This document shows, piece after piece, positions 35,645-47,088 of a stretch of DNA of 64,000 bases (position 1 is the stretch's first letter; each line of letters starts with the position of its first letter). This stretch comes from Eleusine coracana subsp. coracana (taxonomy: Eukaryota; Streptophyta; Magnoliopsida; Poales; Poaceae). The notes beneath the pieces are model-generated. The model was not told where the DNA came from and ran no database searches. It worked only from the letters and a program-made list of their open reading frames with translations. The stretch is from the NCBI GenBank assembly GCA_032690845.1, contig CM064429.1, positions 11,750,569 through 11,814,568 of the forward strand, written 5' to 3'. The position numbers and the translations under genes were made by a program.

Positions 35645-38600
35645 CTCGACAGTGGTGAAAGAATTCACTTGGTTAACTCAGAGTCACACATTTTCAGTAG
35701 AGGCAAGAGTTCTGCAGCTGGGGTGTTATGATTTAATATTAGGAATGGACTGGTTAGAGCAACACAGCCCCATGTGGGTGCATTGGCAGCTGAAGAGGAT
35801 GAGGTTTACTCATAATGGAAAGAGAATTGTGTTGCAAGAAGTGAAAGGCCCTACCAAGTTTTGTGGAAGAATCTCTGGGAAAAAGCTAAAAGGGCTGCTG
35901 CGTAAGGGAGGCCTGGCACAGTTAGTTCACCTTTCCCATGTATCCAAGAAGCAGAAGGTGTCTGACATTCCTGAACCAGTGGCCAAAGTTTTAGAAGATC
36001 ATGAAGATATTTTCTTAGAACCATCTGGACTTCCACCTAAGAGACAGCTTGACCACCAAATCCTATTAATACAAGGAGCTAAACTAGTGAACATCAGACC
36101 CTACAGGTGTCCTTCCAGCCAAAAGGATGAAATCGAGCAACAAGTTAAGGAGATGTTGAGGAATGGCATAATCCAACCAAGTGCTAGCCCCTATGCTTCC
36201 CCTATGTTATCAGTAAAGAAAAAAGATGGGACATGGAGATTCTATGTTGACTATAGACATCTGAATGCTATAACAGTGAAAAACAAGTATCCCTTGCCAG
36301 TGGTGGATGAATTGCTAGATGAACTACATGAAGCTTGTTGGTTTACTAAGCTCGAATTGAGATCAGGGTATCATCAAATCAGACTAGTGGGAGGCGAGGA
36401 ACATAAAACAGCCTTTACAACTCATGATGGTCATTGGGAATTCAAGGTGATGCCCTTTGGTCTTACCAATGCGCCTGCTACATTCCAAGCGTTGATGAAC
36501 ACAATATTTGCCTCTCTCTTAAGGAAATATGTACTGGTGTTTGTTGATGACATTCTGATCTACAGCAAGTCCCTGGAAGAACACCTGTTACATTTGGAGG
36601 AAGTATTTAATATTCTGAAGCAACACCAACTTTTCATCAAGAAAAGCAAATGCTCATTTGCACAAAAGGAATTAGAATATTTAGGACATGTAATTGGAGC
36701 TCATGGAGTGTCCATAAGCCCAGAAAAGCTTGCAGTAGTACAGAGTTGGGTGCAACCCAAGAATGTGAAGGAGCTAAGAGGATTTTTGGGTCTCTCTCGG
36801 TACTACAGAAAATTCATTGCTCAGTATGGAATAATTAGTAGACCTCTAACTGACTTGCTCAAGAAAGGTGTTCCTTTTGTGTGGACAAACTTCATAAGCA
36901 AGCCTTCACAACACTAAAAACTGCTCTCATTTCAGCACCAGTATTAACCTTGACTGACTTCAACCAACCATTCACAGTAGAGACAAATGCCAGTGACAAG
37001 GGGATTGGTGATGTTCTTATGCAGAGTGGGCATCCCATAGCCTATTTGAGTAAAGCCTTGGGTTCTAAAGCACAAGCCTTATCCACTTATGAAAAAGAAT
37101 GCATGGCCTGTTGACAGTGGACAAGTGGAAGCCCTACTTACAACATAAAGAATTTACAATCTCCACTGACCACAAGAGCTTATTACATTTGGGAGAGAAA
37201 AGACTACAAGGGGGTACGCAACATAAGGCATTTGTTAAGTTACTGGGATTGTAGTATAAGGTGGTTTACAAAAAGGGTTTGGAAAACAAGGCTACTGATG
37301 CCCTTTCTAGGCAACCCATGTCTGAAAATCTGGCTATATCAATGACCAAGCCGAAATGGTTGGAAGCAGTGGTGGAAGGGTACACTCAAGATGCAAGCAC
37401 TAAAGAATTGTTGACTGAATTGGCAGTAATCGGCTCTAATGACAAGGGATTCACTCACACTGACGGGATTATCAGGTACAAAGGACGAATTTGGTTAGGA
37501 CAACATACTGAAGCACATGAAGCAGTGCTCCTTGCTCTTCATGATAGTGGCATTGGGGGTCACAGTGGTATTACAACAACATATAACAAAATTAAAACTT
37601 TATTTGCCTGGCTTGGGATGAAAAAGGATGTGCAAGACTTTGTCAACAAATGCCAAGTGTGCAAACAAGCAAAGGGTGATCATACAAGAACATCGGGTGC
37701 ACTTCAACCACTGCCAATTCCAGATGAAGCTTGGTCCATCATCAACATGGATTTCATTGAAGGGTTACCACAGTCCCACCAATTTAATTCGATACTAGTG
37801 GTAATTGACAAATTTTCCAAGTATGGACATTTCATCCCATTGACTCATCCATTCACAACAGTAACAATGGTGCAAGTATTCATGAACCATGTTTATAAGC
37901 TCCATGGCCTGCCTAGAGTGATCATTTCGAACAGAGACAAGGTGTTCACCAGCACTCTATGGCAAGAACTGTTTTGGTTGTCTGACACCAAGCTCAACAT
38001 GAGCTCTTCATACCATTCACAGACCGATGGACAAATCGAGAGACTCAATCAATGTTTGGAAACATACCTGAGGTGTATGGTTCAAATGGTTGGCTGAAGC
38101 AGAATAGTGGTACAACACCACCTACCATTCTGCATTGGGTAAAACTCCATTCGAAGTATTGTATGGCCATAAACCAAGACATTTTGGAATCAACACTGAC
38201 GAGAAGCCCAGCTCTGCGAACTTAGAAAAATGGTTGTTGGACAGATCTCTAATGCAGAAGTTGATCCAAGAAAATTTGAATAAAGCACAACTCAGAATGA
38301 AGGCTCAAGCTGACAGGCACATAATGGAGAAAGAATATGAGGTAGGAGATTGGGTATATGTCAAGGTGCACTCGTATGTCCAACTCTTAGTGGCTCGTCG
38401 ATCAAATCAAAAGCTCTCTTACAAGTACTTTGGCCCTTATTTGATCAGAATGTATTGACAAAGTGGCTTACAAATTACAGTTGCCTGAGTCAAGTAAAAT
38501 TCATCCAGTGATCCATGTCTCTCAACTAAAGAAGGCACTTCCACCAAATAGTGAGGTAAGCATGACGAAACTTTGTTATGCCTTACTACTGATGATGTGT

Positions 38601-38773
38601 TGTATCTTGTGGAGGTGCTACAGACATGCCTGCATCAGATTGGCCACTCTGCTGTATCGTTTAGACTCATTCGCTGGGCATCCTTACCACCCTCGCAGAC
38701 AACATGGGAAAATTTGCAGTACATGAAGAAAAGGTATCCACTATCTTCAGCTTGGGGACAAGCTGCGACTTAA
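35645..38773 (+). pseudogene. Gypsy pol: RT, RNase H, integrase, chromodomain-like tail
   Basis: After the nested LTR the frame resumes with VVKEFTWLTQSHTFSV and GCYDLILGMDWLEQHSPM. Reverse transcriptase follows (YPLPVVDELLDEL, MPFGLTNAPATFQ, LVFVDDILIYS with the catalytic Asp pair near 36545). Frameshifts occur near 36885, 37115 and 38080. RNase H shows VETNASDKGIGDVLMQ and STDHKSLLHL. The integrase has an HHCC finger (HDSGIGGHSG to CQVCKQAK), NMDFIEGLP, then ISNRDKVF with Asn where the second catalytic Asp is expected, and SQTDGQIERLNQCLETYLR. The end has KVAYKLQLP, IHPVIHVSQLKK and TWENLQYMKKRYP, a chromovirus-like finish. Stops in the RNase H and integrase regions fit G-to-A or C-to-T changes. 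Confidence 0.9.
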
Positions 38774-38784
38774 GGAGGGGAGGA

Positions 38785-39086
38785 TGTGATGACCTGTATG
38801 TGGCTGGTTTCAGGAAAGGCGCCTATGGCATGTGTGTTGTAGGCCCTGTGGCCTTGGGCCAAGCCCATGTAATGAACTAGCGTTAAACTTGGCCTCTGAG
38901 CCCATGTAACAAACTACAAAACTCGTCGTTGCCAAAGGGCAAAACATCAGAGAATGTTATGAGGATAATTCCCGAATCCAACTTGCTATGCTATCTTTCT
39001 TCCCAAGCCTTTGTCTCACCGTCGACGATCGCAAATTCCATCCAAAGTGCTCCAGCGTGCTGCCGTTGTCACCGAGGATCGTCACA
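38785..39086 (+). repeat. 3' LTR of the Gypsy element
   Basis: 302 bp matching 32024-32322, directly after the purine tract and directly before the right GTTGG duplicate. Confidence 0.95.
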
Positions 39087-39091
39087 GTTGG

Positions 39092-40140
39092 AAAGAATCA
39101 CAAGCATGACATACAAAGGACCTTGCTGAAGTAAGGGATGTTTGATTTACCACCACCGGATGCCATGCCTAACGTTCGGTGGACCTGTAAACGTTCGTTT
39201 GCTTCTTAGTTGTTGCGTAAGCTTTGGTTCGCCACATGATTTTCTTCAGCAGTCTAGCAATTTTTTGCCACAGAGTGGTGAATGTTTTCGATGCCGAAGG
39301 TTTGACAGTACCGTACGTAGCTTAGATGTGGCTAACTGCAGCGACCAACCAAACAGTCCTTAAATGCTCAACCATTGATAGTCTCCGCTAGATTTTACCT
39401 GCTACAACCTTAATGACAGACATACAATCTTTGTGCTTTGTTAAATTTCATAAAAATATTAAATATTTTATCAAAAAAGCTAAAGGGGTGTCTAGGGTTG
39501 TATATAAACTTTTTCATTATTATTGTAATTTTTTTCAACCAAAAAACTTCTCCGTAGTTTTTAGTACATGTATTTAGTTGTAAGATGATCAAACTTGGAC
39601 TAACAATATGCATAAAAAACCATGACAAGACTTAGGATCAAATAGACCTTTTCTAGGGAGGTGATTTCGTAAATCAACAATGAACCTATTCTATTTCATA
39701 CCAAACAACTCAAATCAAGGAGCTCCATTTATATGTACCAAAAACAAAGAAGTTGCTTTTGAAAGTTTGAGGTGGGGAAGTTTTAGAGTTGAATAATGGA
39801 GGGTGGATGTAGAATTGTGGTCACAATAGGGCTGTTTCTAAAAAATGTAATAATAGATTATTACTTTAAAGTGAAAAAAAACAACTCTGTGAATTACGAA
39901 GTTCCACCTGTCGGTGACCAGGCCTGAGAGAGAGAGACAGAGAGAAAACCAGACTCATCCTAGCCATCCATTCCAGATCGGGCAGCAACCAGAAGGCTTC
40001 CCATCCCCTCTTGACCTCCTTCCTCCCCACCAGCCGGCACGAAGCGCGTTAATATCTCTACCACCACCACCACCACCACCACCGCTCCTTCCCCAACCCA
40101 AACCCGATCCCCAGATCCTCCTCCGCATCTCGCATTCCGA
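39092..40140 (+). promoter_or_regulatory. Upstream region and 5' leader of ARF1
   Basis: 39092-39890 is AT-rich with no gene recognised. From about 39925 a GA-rich microsatellite and a CAC/CCA microsatellite (40059-40083) mark the transcribed leader. The first exon probably ends at CGCTGTGCAG (40152) before GTGAGCC, with the acceptor GATGCGCAG at 40468, giving an intron in the 5' UTR as in other plant ARF genes. Confidence 0.6.
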
Positions 40141-40491
40141 GCAGCGCTGTGCAGGTGAGCCTCCGCTTCCTCCTCCCCCTTCTCATGACCCGCTCCGCCG
40201 CGGCGACCGGATCCCGGCCTCGCCTGCCCAAATTCTCCCCGATCTCTTCCGATCTGATCTGATCGAGCCTCCGACGCGGGTCCGGCGTATCAGCTGCGGC
40301 GAGACACCACCGGATCTGCGTCTTTTCGATGCGGGTTCGGCGGATCTCGTCGAGCCTCGCTCGATCTTCTCCGCGCGCGGGGTCGGTTCAGATCCGTTGA
40401 CGGGTCCTCGTCGCGATCCGTCCTAGAGTAGAAGATCGCGCGGATATCTGAGTGTTTTTGATGCGCAGGTGGTCGGTTGAGGAGGGGGAAG

Positions 40492-43311
40492 ATGGGGCTC
40501 GCGTTCGGGAAGCTCTTCAGCCGGCTGTTCGCCAAGAAGGAGATGCGGATCCTCATGGTCGGACTCGACGCCGCCGGTAAAACCACCATCCTCTACAAGC
40601 TCAAGCTCGGCGAGATCGTCACCACCATCCCCACCATCGGTGAGCCTCTCCCGTCCCTTTATACCTCTTGCATGTTGTGTGGATTGTTGTTATGTTCATG
40701 CTTTCTTAGCATGTGTATAGCCGTTTTACCTCGCGCAGCTCATCCTGCCATCAGTGCCAAACAAACATTATTAACACAATGTATAGCCGACGGATCTATT
40801 GGATCTGCATTTGATGCGAACCAGAATGGCTGTGTTGTTGTCTGAGTGTCTATGATCCAGACAACTACAGGGCCATCACACGGTTCTTGATATAGTTTCA
40901 CTCCCACAGAATATGTAGGGTCAACACACCCGTCCTGTCTGATTGGTATGATCTTATTTAACCTCCAGAGGTTGAAATGAGCAGTATTCATTGATTATTT
41001 TTACCATGTCTGGTAACTCCAATAAATTAATTTAACACGTATTAGCATTTTTTTTCCGTCTTCCCAAGCTATCTCTAGAAAAAAAAATGTTGAACTACAT
41101 ATAAGTCCTGATAAATCTGTAGATTATAGTTATGAATGGGTGGCTCTTCTAGTAGTTACTGGGCTTCAACTCCCATATAATGAATATCAATATTTCTTTG
41201 TCTTCTGGGTTAATCAACGGTGATGCACTTGAAACTTATGTGCTTGCTTATATCATTTTTTTGTCTAATCTTTTAACAACAGCAACAACAAAGCCTTTTT
41301 ATCCCAAGCAAGTTGGGGTAGGCTAGAGATGAAACCCAAGGGAACCCAAAAAGAAGAGACAAAGAAACTAAAGTTAAAAGAAAGAAAAGGAACAAAAAAA
41401 AAGAGACAAAAGAAACAAAAGCCAAAAGGAAAAAAAACGAGTAAGCAAGAAGAAAGAAAAAAGGATCACTGTTCCGGCACGTCTATTGCTAGTCTCCAAG
41501 CGCTCCTATCCATAGCTAGCTCCTTAGGGATATCCCACTCCTTCAAGTCTCTCTTAACCGACTTGTCCCAAGTCAAGTTAGGTCAGCCTCTACCTCTCTT
41601 AACATTAGGAGTTATGAAAATAACAATGGAACACACTTTAAAACATGTTTTTGACGTAGGATATTTACTGTTAGGGGAAAATGGGCTTAACTTATGACCT
41701 GGGGTTGAATTAACAGAAATTTGTATACACTGCTTTAAAAAAGTAGCACATAGTGTGGTCAGTAGTTGCTTTGCTTATACATTGTTGTGATAACTGTGAT
41801 GTTGTATATTCCTTTTTCTTATTATTCTTATTGTATCTCATGAGAGAGTTGGCTTTTGTGAAATGCAGGATTCAATGTCGAAACTGTTGAGTACAAGAAC
41901 ATTAGCTTCACCGTTTGGGATGTCGGGGGTCAGGACAAGGTATGATTCTCTCACTTTCCCTGCATTTTGCTCTGTTGAGCCTTTTGTTTTGCCAAGCCAG
42001 CGTTCTTTGGACTCTGTAGTTTCTCTTTCTTTTTTGTCTTTCGATATAGTAATATGGACCAGCTTGGTATTACCACACCTCCTGTCCTATGCAGAAATAT
42101 GTTTTTTTTTTCTGAACAATCTATGCAGGAAATATGTATGCTTACACATTCAATTACACTTGACTAACCTATACTCATTTCTTTGTAACAGATCAGGCCT
42201 CTCTGGAGGCATTACTTCCAGAACACACAGGGTCTTATCTTTGTTGTGGATAGTAACGATCGTGACCGTGTTGTTGAAGCCAGAGATGAGCTCCACAGGA
42301 TGCTCAACGAGGTAAATGATTCTCTTTGGTCAGTTCATCATGCTTCCAACATGCTGTAGTGAGGCCATTACCTTACTGGTTCATTGTCATTTAAAGTTAT
42401 TTGAGAGAGTAATCATTTGCTGAGTAACTATCATAGTTGAATATTTGAGAAATGGCACATTAGTCGCTTTCTGTTACAATGATCTATTGCAACCTTTTCC
42501 GTGTGAAATTTGGAGGCAATTTCTCAATAAAATAAACAAAGAATTGATCCTGTATAGGAAGAACATCTTTCTTTGGCCCTTTATCACATACACATCAGTA
42601 TTTTTTTCTCCATATGCTCCATATGCTGTTTTTTATACATCAGTATCACATACACATCAGTATTCTTTGTTATTTCTCTTTGCTCCATATGCTGTTTTTT
42701 ATACAACAAAATTACCCGTTGTGTTCTTACTAATTGAAATATCTATTATTGTGAGTTCAAAAAAAGTATCTATTATTGTGACATTGTGTTAATAATGTTG
42801 TTTGGTGTTGATGGTAGGATGAGCTGCGTGATGCTGTGCTGCTTGTTTTTGCCAACAAGCAAGATCTTCCCAATGCTATGAATGCTGCTGAGATCACTGA
42901 TAAGCTTGGGTTACACTCCCTGCGCCAGCGACACTGGTAAACAATGATTAGTTGCACCAGTTAAAACATTTCTAAATATGAAGCTAATTCTGCCACTTCA
43001 TAAAGGCACATTGTCTGCTCCATCTACACATTTTATCAGCTGCAGATGTGAATAGTTCTACTTTCTATTAATCTCACTTCAAATTGTTCTTATTGACAGG
43101 TACATCCAGAGCACTTGTGCCACAACTGGGGAGGGTCTGTACGAGGGCCTGGACTGGCTGTCCAGCAACATTGCTAGCAAGGTATACTAAATGTCTAAAT
43201 GACCAGCTCAGTATATCTGCTTTACGAACTTGTTTCTTTCACATATTTTGATTTCTAGTTCTCACTTTGTTGGCCTGATTTGCTTCCTCGTTTTTGCATT
43301 TTCAGGCTTGA
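40492..43311 (+). CDS. ARF1: ADP-ribosylation factor, ARF1 class (small GTPase)
   Basis: Coding exons 40492-40639, 41869-41939, 42192-42311, 42818-42936, 43100-43181 and 43306-43311 join with GT-AG introns into 181 residues, the standard ARF1 length. Gly2 (MGLAFGKLF) is the myristoylation site. The GTPase motifs are complete: GLDAAGKT (24-31), switch I with TIPTIG around Thr48, WDVGGQDK with catalytic Gln71, NKQD (126-129) and CATTG. The protein recruits COPI-type coats to Golgi membranes when bound to GTP. The last exon supplies only Ala and the stop; if the last intron were retained, the protein would end Lys-Val-Tyr. A LINE fragment sits antisense in the first coding-region intron. The gene looks fully functional; the 3' UTR probably ends by about 43650. 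Confidence 0.97.
41280..41602 (-). mobile_element. RTE-type LINE 3' fragment inside an ARF1 intron
   Basis: On the minus strand it encodes the C-terminal end of an RTE reverse transcriptase: [20 protein letters not shown] and [14 protein letters not shown], stopping at 41466. A stop codon also interrupts the RGRG motif at the upper end. After a T/C-rich 3' UTR come the TCTAGCCTACCCCAACTTGC tail and (TTG)n at about 41280. Everything 5' of the fragment is missing, as is usual for LINE copies. It lies opposite to ARF1 transcription within a 1229-bp intron. Confidence 0.85.
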
Positions 43312-44034
43312 GTCCTGGAATATCAACTGCGAACTGACTAGGAGGTCCGGATGTATCATGGAAACTTAGGACAGACTCGCCTTTTCAATCTACTAAGTGT
43401 CTTCTACCGGCACGATATATATTATTTTTGGGATATGTAATGATGTCACTGTTAAAATGTTTGCTACTTGGCTGTTCGTTGGATCTGCTTGTTTGATGCA
43501 AGGAGTTATCATGTTACTTTTGTTATGTTCGTTATGCAGAAGTTTTGATATCTTTATTCTTGTTCTTGGTAACTGTTCACTCTGCACCCGTAGTCTTGGT
43601 CTTGATTCTTCCAATGAGTTATCATTTGAATATGATGTGAAGGTTTGGTGAAGCAATCCATCGTGGATGGTTATTACGGACACATCGATTATCCTCTTCG
43701 TACAAAACGCAAGTAATTTAAATTGCTCGACACGCTAATAAGGAGAGACTATTTACGGTTTGATATCGGGGCACAAACTGGTGAGTGGTGACACTACAGT
43801 CCTGCCTGATCTCGTGGTTCAACGGTTTGTTAGAACGAGAGAATGTGAGTCTTTTGAAGGTGAAATTGGTTGGCGATTGGAAGGATATTCGTATGCTTGC
43901 CACTTGCAAAACTTTTTTTTTTGGCAGCTGTTTTAATAAATTTATTAATATTTTAAGTTAAGAGTTGAAACAAGAAAAGAACTGGATGAACTTGGATGCA
44001 ACTGCACACATGTTCTTCAGTGGCTGTAAAGTTC
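43312..44034. other. ARF1 3' UTR and spacer
   Basis: Up to about 43650 this is the likely ARF1 3' UTR. The rest is spacer, with a T run at 43912-43921. No gene recognised. Confidence 0.5.
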
Positions 44035-44210
44035 CTCAAACTGTGATGCAAGACAAGTTGCAAGATACCACCAAAATTCTGTTCCAACAGCGTTCCAACT
44101 CATCACATTCATCGTCACTCAAACTGTGATGCAAGACAAGTTGCAAGTTGCAGGATACCACCAAAATTCTGTTCCAACAGCGTTCCAACTCATCACATTC
44201 ATCGCCATTC
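44035..44210 (+). promoter_or_regulatory. Tandemly duplicated block upstream of the inhibitor gene
   Basis: Two copies of an 83-90 bp unit start at 44035 and 44118, each CTCAAACTGTGATGCAAGAC through TTCCAACTCATCACATTCAT. The second has a 7-base insertion that repeats AAGTTGC. A smaller pair follows: CATTAGGCGATAAGCACAA (44243) and CATTAGGTGATAAGCACAA (44270). They lie 140-380 bp before the start codon. A TATA-like ATATACAT near 44331 may be the core promoter. Confidence 0.7.
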
Positions 44211-44412
44211 ACTAACCTTACGTCTCACAAATCACAACATCCCATTAGGCGATAAGCACAAACGTTAGCCATTAGGTGATAAGCACAATCATTAGGGGCA
44301 TCATCACCTTGGCGCCTAGCCTCCCTCGATACATATACATCACTCCCTCTGTACCTAGCCAAGCCACTCCATTCCATTGTTAATTATCCGCGCCAAGAAA
44401 ACCAATAGAAGA

Positions 44413-44811
44413 ATGGCGTCCAGCAGCTGTCTCCTCTGCGCCGCCGTCCTGCTCGCCGTGCTCGTCGCTGCCGCGGCCACCTCCCCGGCGTACTGCGTGC
44501 CGGGACAGGCCATCCCGCGCCGCCCGCTCCTGAACTGCCGCTGGTACGTGTCCACCCGGACCTGCGGCGGTGGTGGGCCCTTGCTCGCGGTGGCGGAGAT
44601 GAAGAGGCGGTGCTGCCAGGAGCTGGCGGCCGTCGTGCCGGAATGCCGTTGCAAGGCGCTGAGGTCCATGATGGACGAAATCAAAGTGCAACCGCAGGAG
44701 TGCTGGTACAAGCAGGCCGAGTTCGCCGCCACCGTCGTCACGGAGCGGGAGTGCGGCCTGCGCACCATCCACGGCGGCCAGTTCTGCTACGATCTCGGCG
44801 CCGAGTACTGA
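44413..44811 (+). CDS. Cereal-type trypsin/alpha-amylase inhibitor
   Basis: Single exon, 132 residues. The ATG at 44413 was chosen over an upstream in-frame ATG at 44377 because it starts a clean signal peptide: MASSSCLL, then a hydrophobic Ala/Val/Leu core to about residue 24. The mature part has ten cysteines (28, 42, 51, 67, 68, 78, 80, 97, 114, 125) in the order of the cereal inhibitor family, including RRCCQEL and PECRCKAL. It looks most like the corn Hageman factor inhibitor type: CVPGQAIPRRPL, NCRWYVSTRTC and TIHGGQFC. The stretch between cysteines 80 and 97 is short for the family. At the place where trypsin-inhibiting relatives have Pro-Arg-Leu the sequence reads Pro-Leu-Leu, so trypsin inhibition is doubtful. 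Expected role: secreted or vacuolar seed defence or storage protein. Confidence 0.9.
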   Translation: MASSSCLLCAAVLLAVLVAAAATSPAYCVPGQAIPRRPLLNCRWYVSTRTCGGGGPLLAVAEMKRRCCQELAAVVPECRCKALRSMMDEIKVQPQECWYKQAEFAATVVTERECGLRTIHGGQFCYDLGAEY

Positions 44812-45574
44812 TCGATCAAATAAGTGTTGCGTAGATTAATCCCGTTTGGGGATTCAAATAAACTCAAATAATGTGATCTTTCATCAGCTGTGCCGCAGGT
44901 TATGTGAAAATGTTTGCAGCTGAGTGCGTATATTGACTACATTCCCGTTACCTAAAAAAGAGTTGAGCACGTACATACCCAGAACCAACTGCTGCCAAAA
45001 CAAACAATGCCCTTTTTTAGCAAACTTAGAGAATATATCCTTGTATCCAAGCTCCAACAAACAAATGGTGCGATCACTAGCGTGTAAAGGCCACATATGC
45101 GCTCACGAACAGACAAATATGCTAGTAAGAAAGGTCGAACTTTGATCACTCCAAAGTTTACCACAGTGCTGAGCAAACCGCAGACTTTCAGTCGACACCA
45201 AATTCGGTTCCAGTAAAGCACCATTTCATCCTGATCCAAAAATTTCTATTCCACCTAACTCCATCCATATCACTCCCGTTCTGTCAGTATACACAAACGT
45301 GGAGCATCCAAAAATAGAAGATCGTTCTTTTTTTGTGTCCCTTAAATGCTTTCTAGTTTTGTTGGTGTGAGATCATCAGCGATTATCTGCTCTCTTGAAA
45401 ATTGCTCTGTCATGTTTTAAAAAGATGCTGGACGAACTCCCCGTCGGCATCGTAGGATTCAGAATGCATCATAGTCGTTGGTTGTTGCTCCTCCAGAAAA
45501 GAGGTGGCTCTTGGCCATGGAGCAGTGGGCTTTGTGCTTCTTGACTCATGTCGTCAGGCCAAGCAAGCTGTTAG
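44812..45574. other. Spacer after the inhibitor gene
   Basis: Includes the likely 3' UTR up to about 44880. No gene, repeat or element was recognised beyond that. Confidence 0.45.
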
Positions 45575-46772
45575 TGTTGGAGATACACCTAAGAGACAAT
45601 ACGGATTTGATCCAGATGTGAGGGTTATACGGATATTGATCCATGAGGGATTAGTCTATTAATAAGCCAACTAGTCAAGGTCTATTAGAAGGGTCTATTT
45701 AAGTGAAGGAGGGGCTTAAAGCGCAGGAAAATCATCCCATCTAGAAACCCTGGCCGTCGCCACCACCCTCTCTCTCTCTCTCTCATGTCACCCTAAGCCA
45801 TGCCGCCGGTGCTAGCACACTGCGCACGACCTTTCAGCCATGTACGTGTGGATATCGTATGGAGGCGCTGCAACTGTGATGCTTTGGCTGGATCAGAAGA
45901 GACGTTTGTCATGAACGACTTCATCCTCTACATCGACGCGTGACTACGTTGGACATCGTTCCTCCAATCTTGCTTCCGCTCCACCTGCGCGTGTAGTAGT
46001 AATGATCTATGATCTCCTCTTGCACGGTTTCCTGGTTGAATGGTAGAAATAGTTTTTAGCTATTGTAGTCTCCCGTTCCTCAATAGTGGTATCAGAGCCG
46101 ACCTTGTGTAGTTGTAGATCTGTATCTTGCGCATATAGTAGATATGCTTATGTAGTAGATATGATCTATTGCATTTTATGTACGGGTTGATAAGATCAAT
46201 CAGTCATTAGGAGGGTCTCATAAGGTTATGACATGATAGCGTCACATGTGTCCTTGATATGTTCGTGCTCTTTCTCCGTGCGCTTGCAATCTATCCTGAA
46301 ACCCACGGGGGGCGACTTCCCCCTTGACGCTGACCGACCAGCGGGACCATCATACGGACTCACTCCTAGATGGCTATACCCCTTATGATTCACACGATAG
46401 AATCCGTTCTCGCCTAACTTGTTTTTGCAGAGAATGTTGTGAATGGTATGGCCTAGAATGTGTTTGTGATGTATGTTTGTGTTTTTTCATGGCCTACGAG
46501 TCGTGTTTCAAACAACTAGGTTGAGGCGGTCATATATTGTATAACGGCTTACGTGTTGACTTGTGATGCTTGATTTCTTTATGTAATTCACTACTAGCAT
46601 TAGATGTAGTAGCTTAGTACTTGTTCATGGGGGCCGAATTTGGAGCATGGTGGACATGTGGACAGGAGAAAGCCTGTAACAATGGAGATGGACATCACCA
46701 TGTGAAAGGGCCATACTCACAGTTAATATGATTGTCTGTGATAATGTTCCTATCATCCTATTCTTTCATGTA
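45575..46772 (+). mobile_element. Truncated Copia-type LTR and leader
   Basis: An LTR-like block starts TGTTGGAGATACACC and ends near 46082 (TTCCTCA). Directly after it is TGGTATCAGAGCCG at 46087, a perfect primer site for initiator methionine tRNA. The LTR has a TC microsatellite at 45765-45783. About 670 bp of leader without gag or pol follows. No second LTR is in the window, and at about 46773 it changes abruptly into sequence of a Tat-type Gypsy element. Confidence 0.75.
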
Positions 46773-47088
46773 TTATATGATCTTAGGTACTTGATCACGA
46801 CCGATATAAGAAGTATCGTCCTTAGTAGAAAAAAATGAAGAGACATAAAGAAGAATATTTACAACTGATGAATAATCATCGACTTCAGATGGCCGATATC
46901 AGACATATCACCCTTAGTTCAAAAATATTACAAGATAACATATTGTTCAGTACAACATAGGCATCCTATGTCTACTCCTCCGGATAGTAGAAGTCGATGA
47001 TGTCGATTGCCTTTATTCGGAGTTCGTCAATTTGAGCGACTGCGTAAGCATCTTCATCAATTATGCTAGGTATGCTGGCTACGATGCT
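46773..47088 (+). repeat. Partial copy of the Tat-element region after pol
   Basis: It matches 50659-50970 in the same orientation, with many substitutions (for example CACCCTTAGTTCAAAAATATTACA). On the minus strand it encodes the end of the same antisense protein, finishing IDIIDFYYPEE and a stop at about 46971. It breaks off at 47088. Confidence 0.8.

Larger units (their letters stand above)
32024..39086 (+). mobile_element. Full-length Ty3/Gypsy retrotransposon with GTTGG target duplication
   Basis: LTRs at 32024-32322 and 38785-39086 both begin TGTGATGACCTGTA and end GGATCGTCACA. GTTGG flanks the element on both sides (32019-32023 and 39087-39091). A decayed initiator-Met tRNA primer site (TAGTATTAGAGTCG) follows the 5' LTR, and a purine tract (AAGGAGGGGAGGA, ending at 38784) precedes the 3' LTR. 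The internal order is gag, protease, RT, RNase H, integrase. Roughly 14 differences in the first 155 bp of the LTRs mark it as old. A solo LTR of another family is nested inside. Confidence 0.95.

Noticed and set aside
39914..40426. 170-codon Pro-rich frame before ARF1
   Set aside because: It overlaps the 5' leader and its intron, with microsatellites; no protein family recognised.
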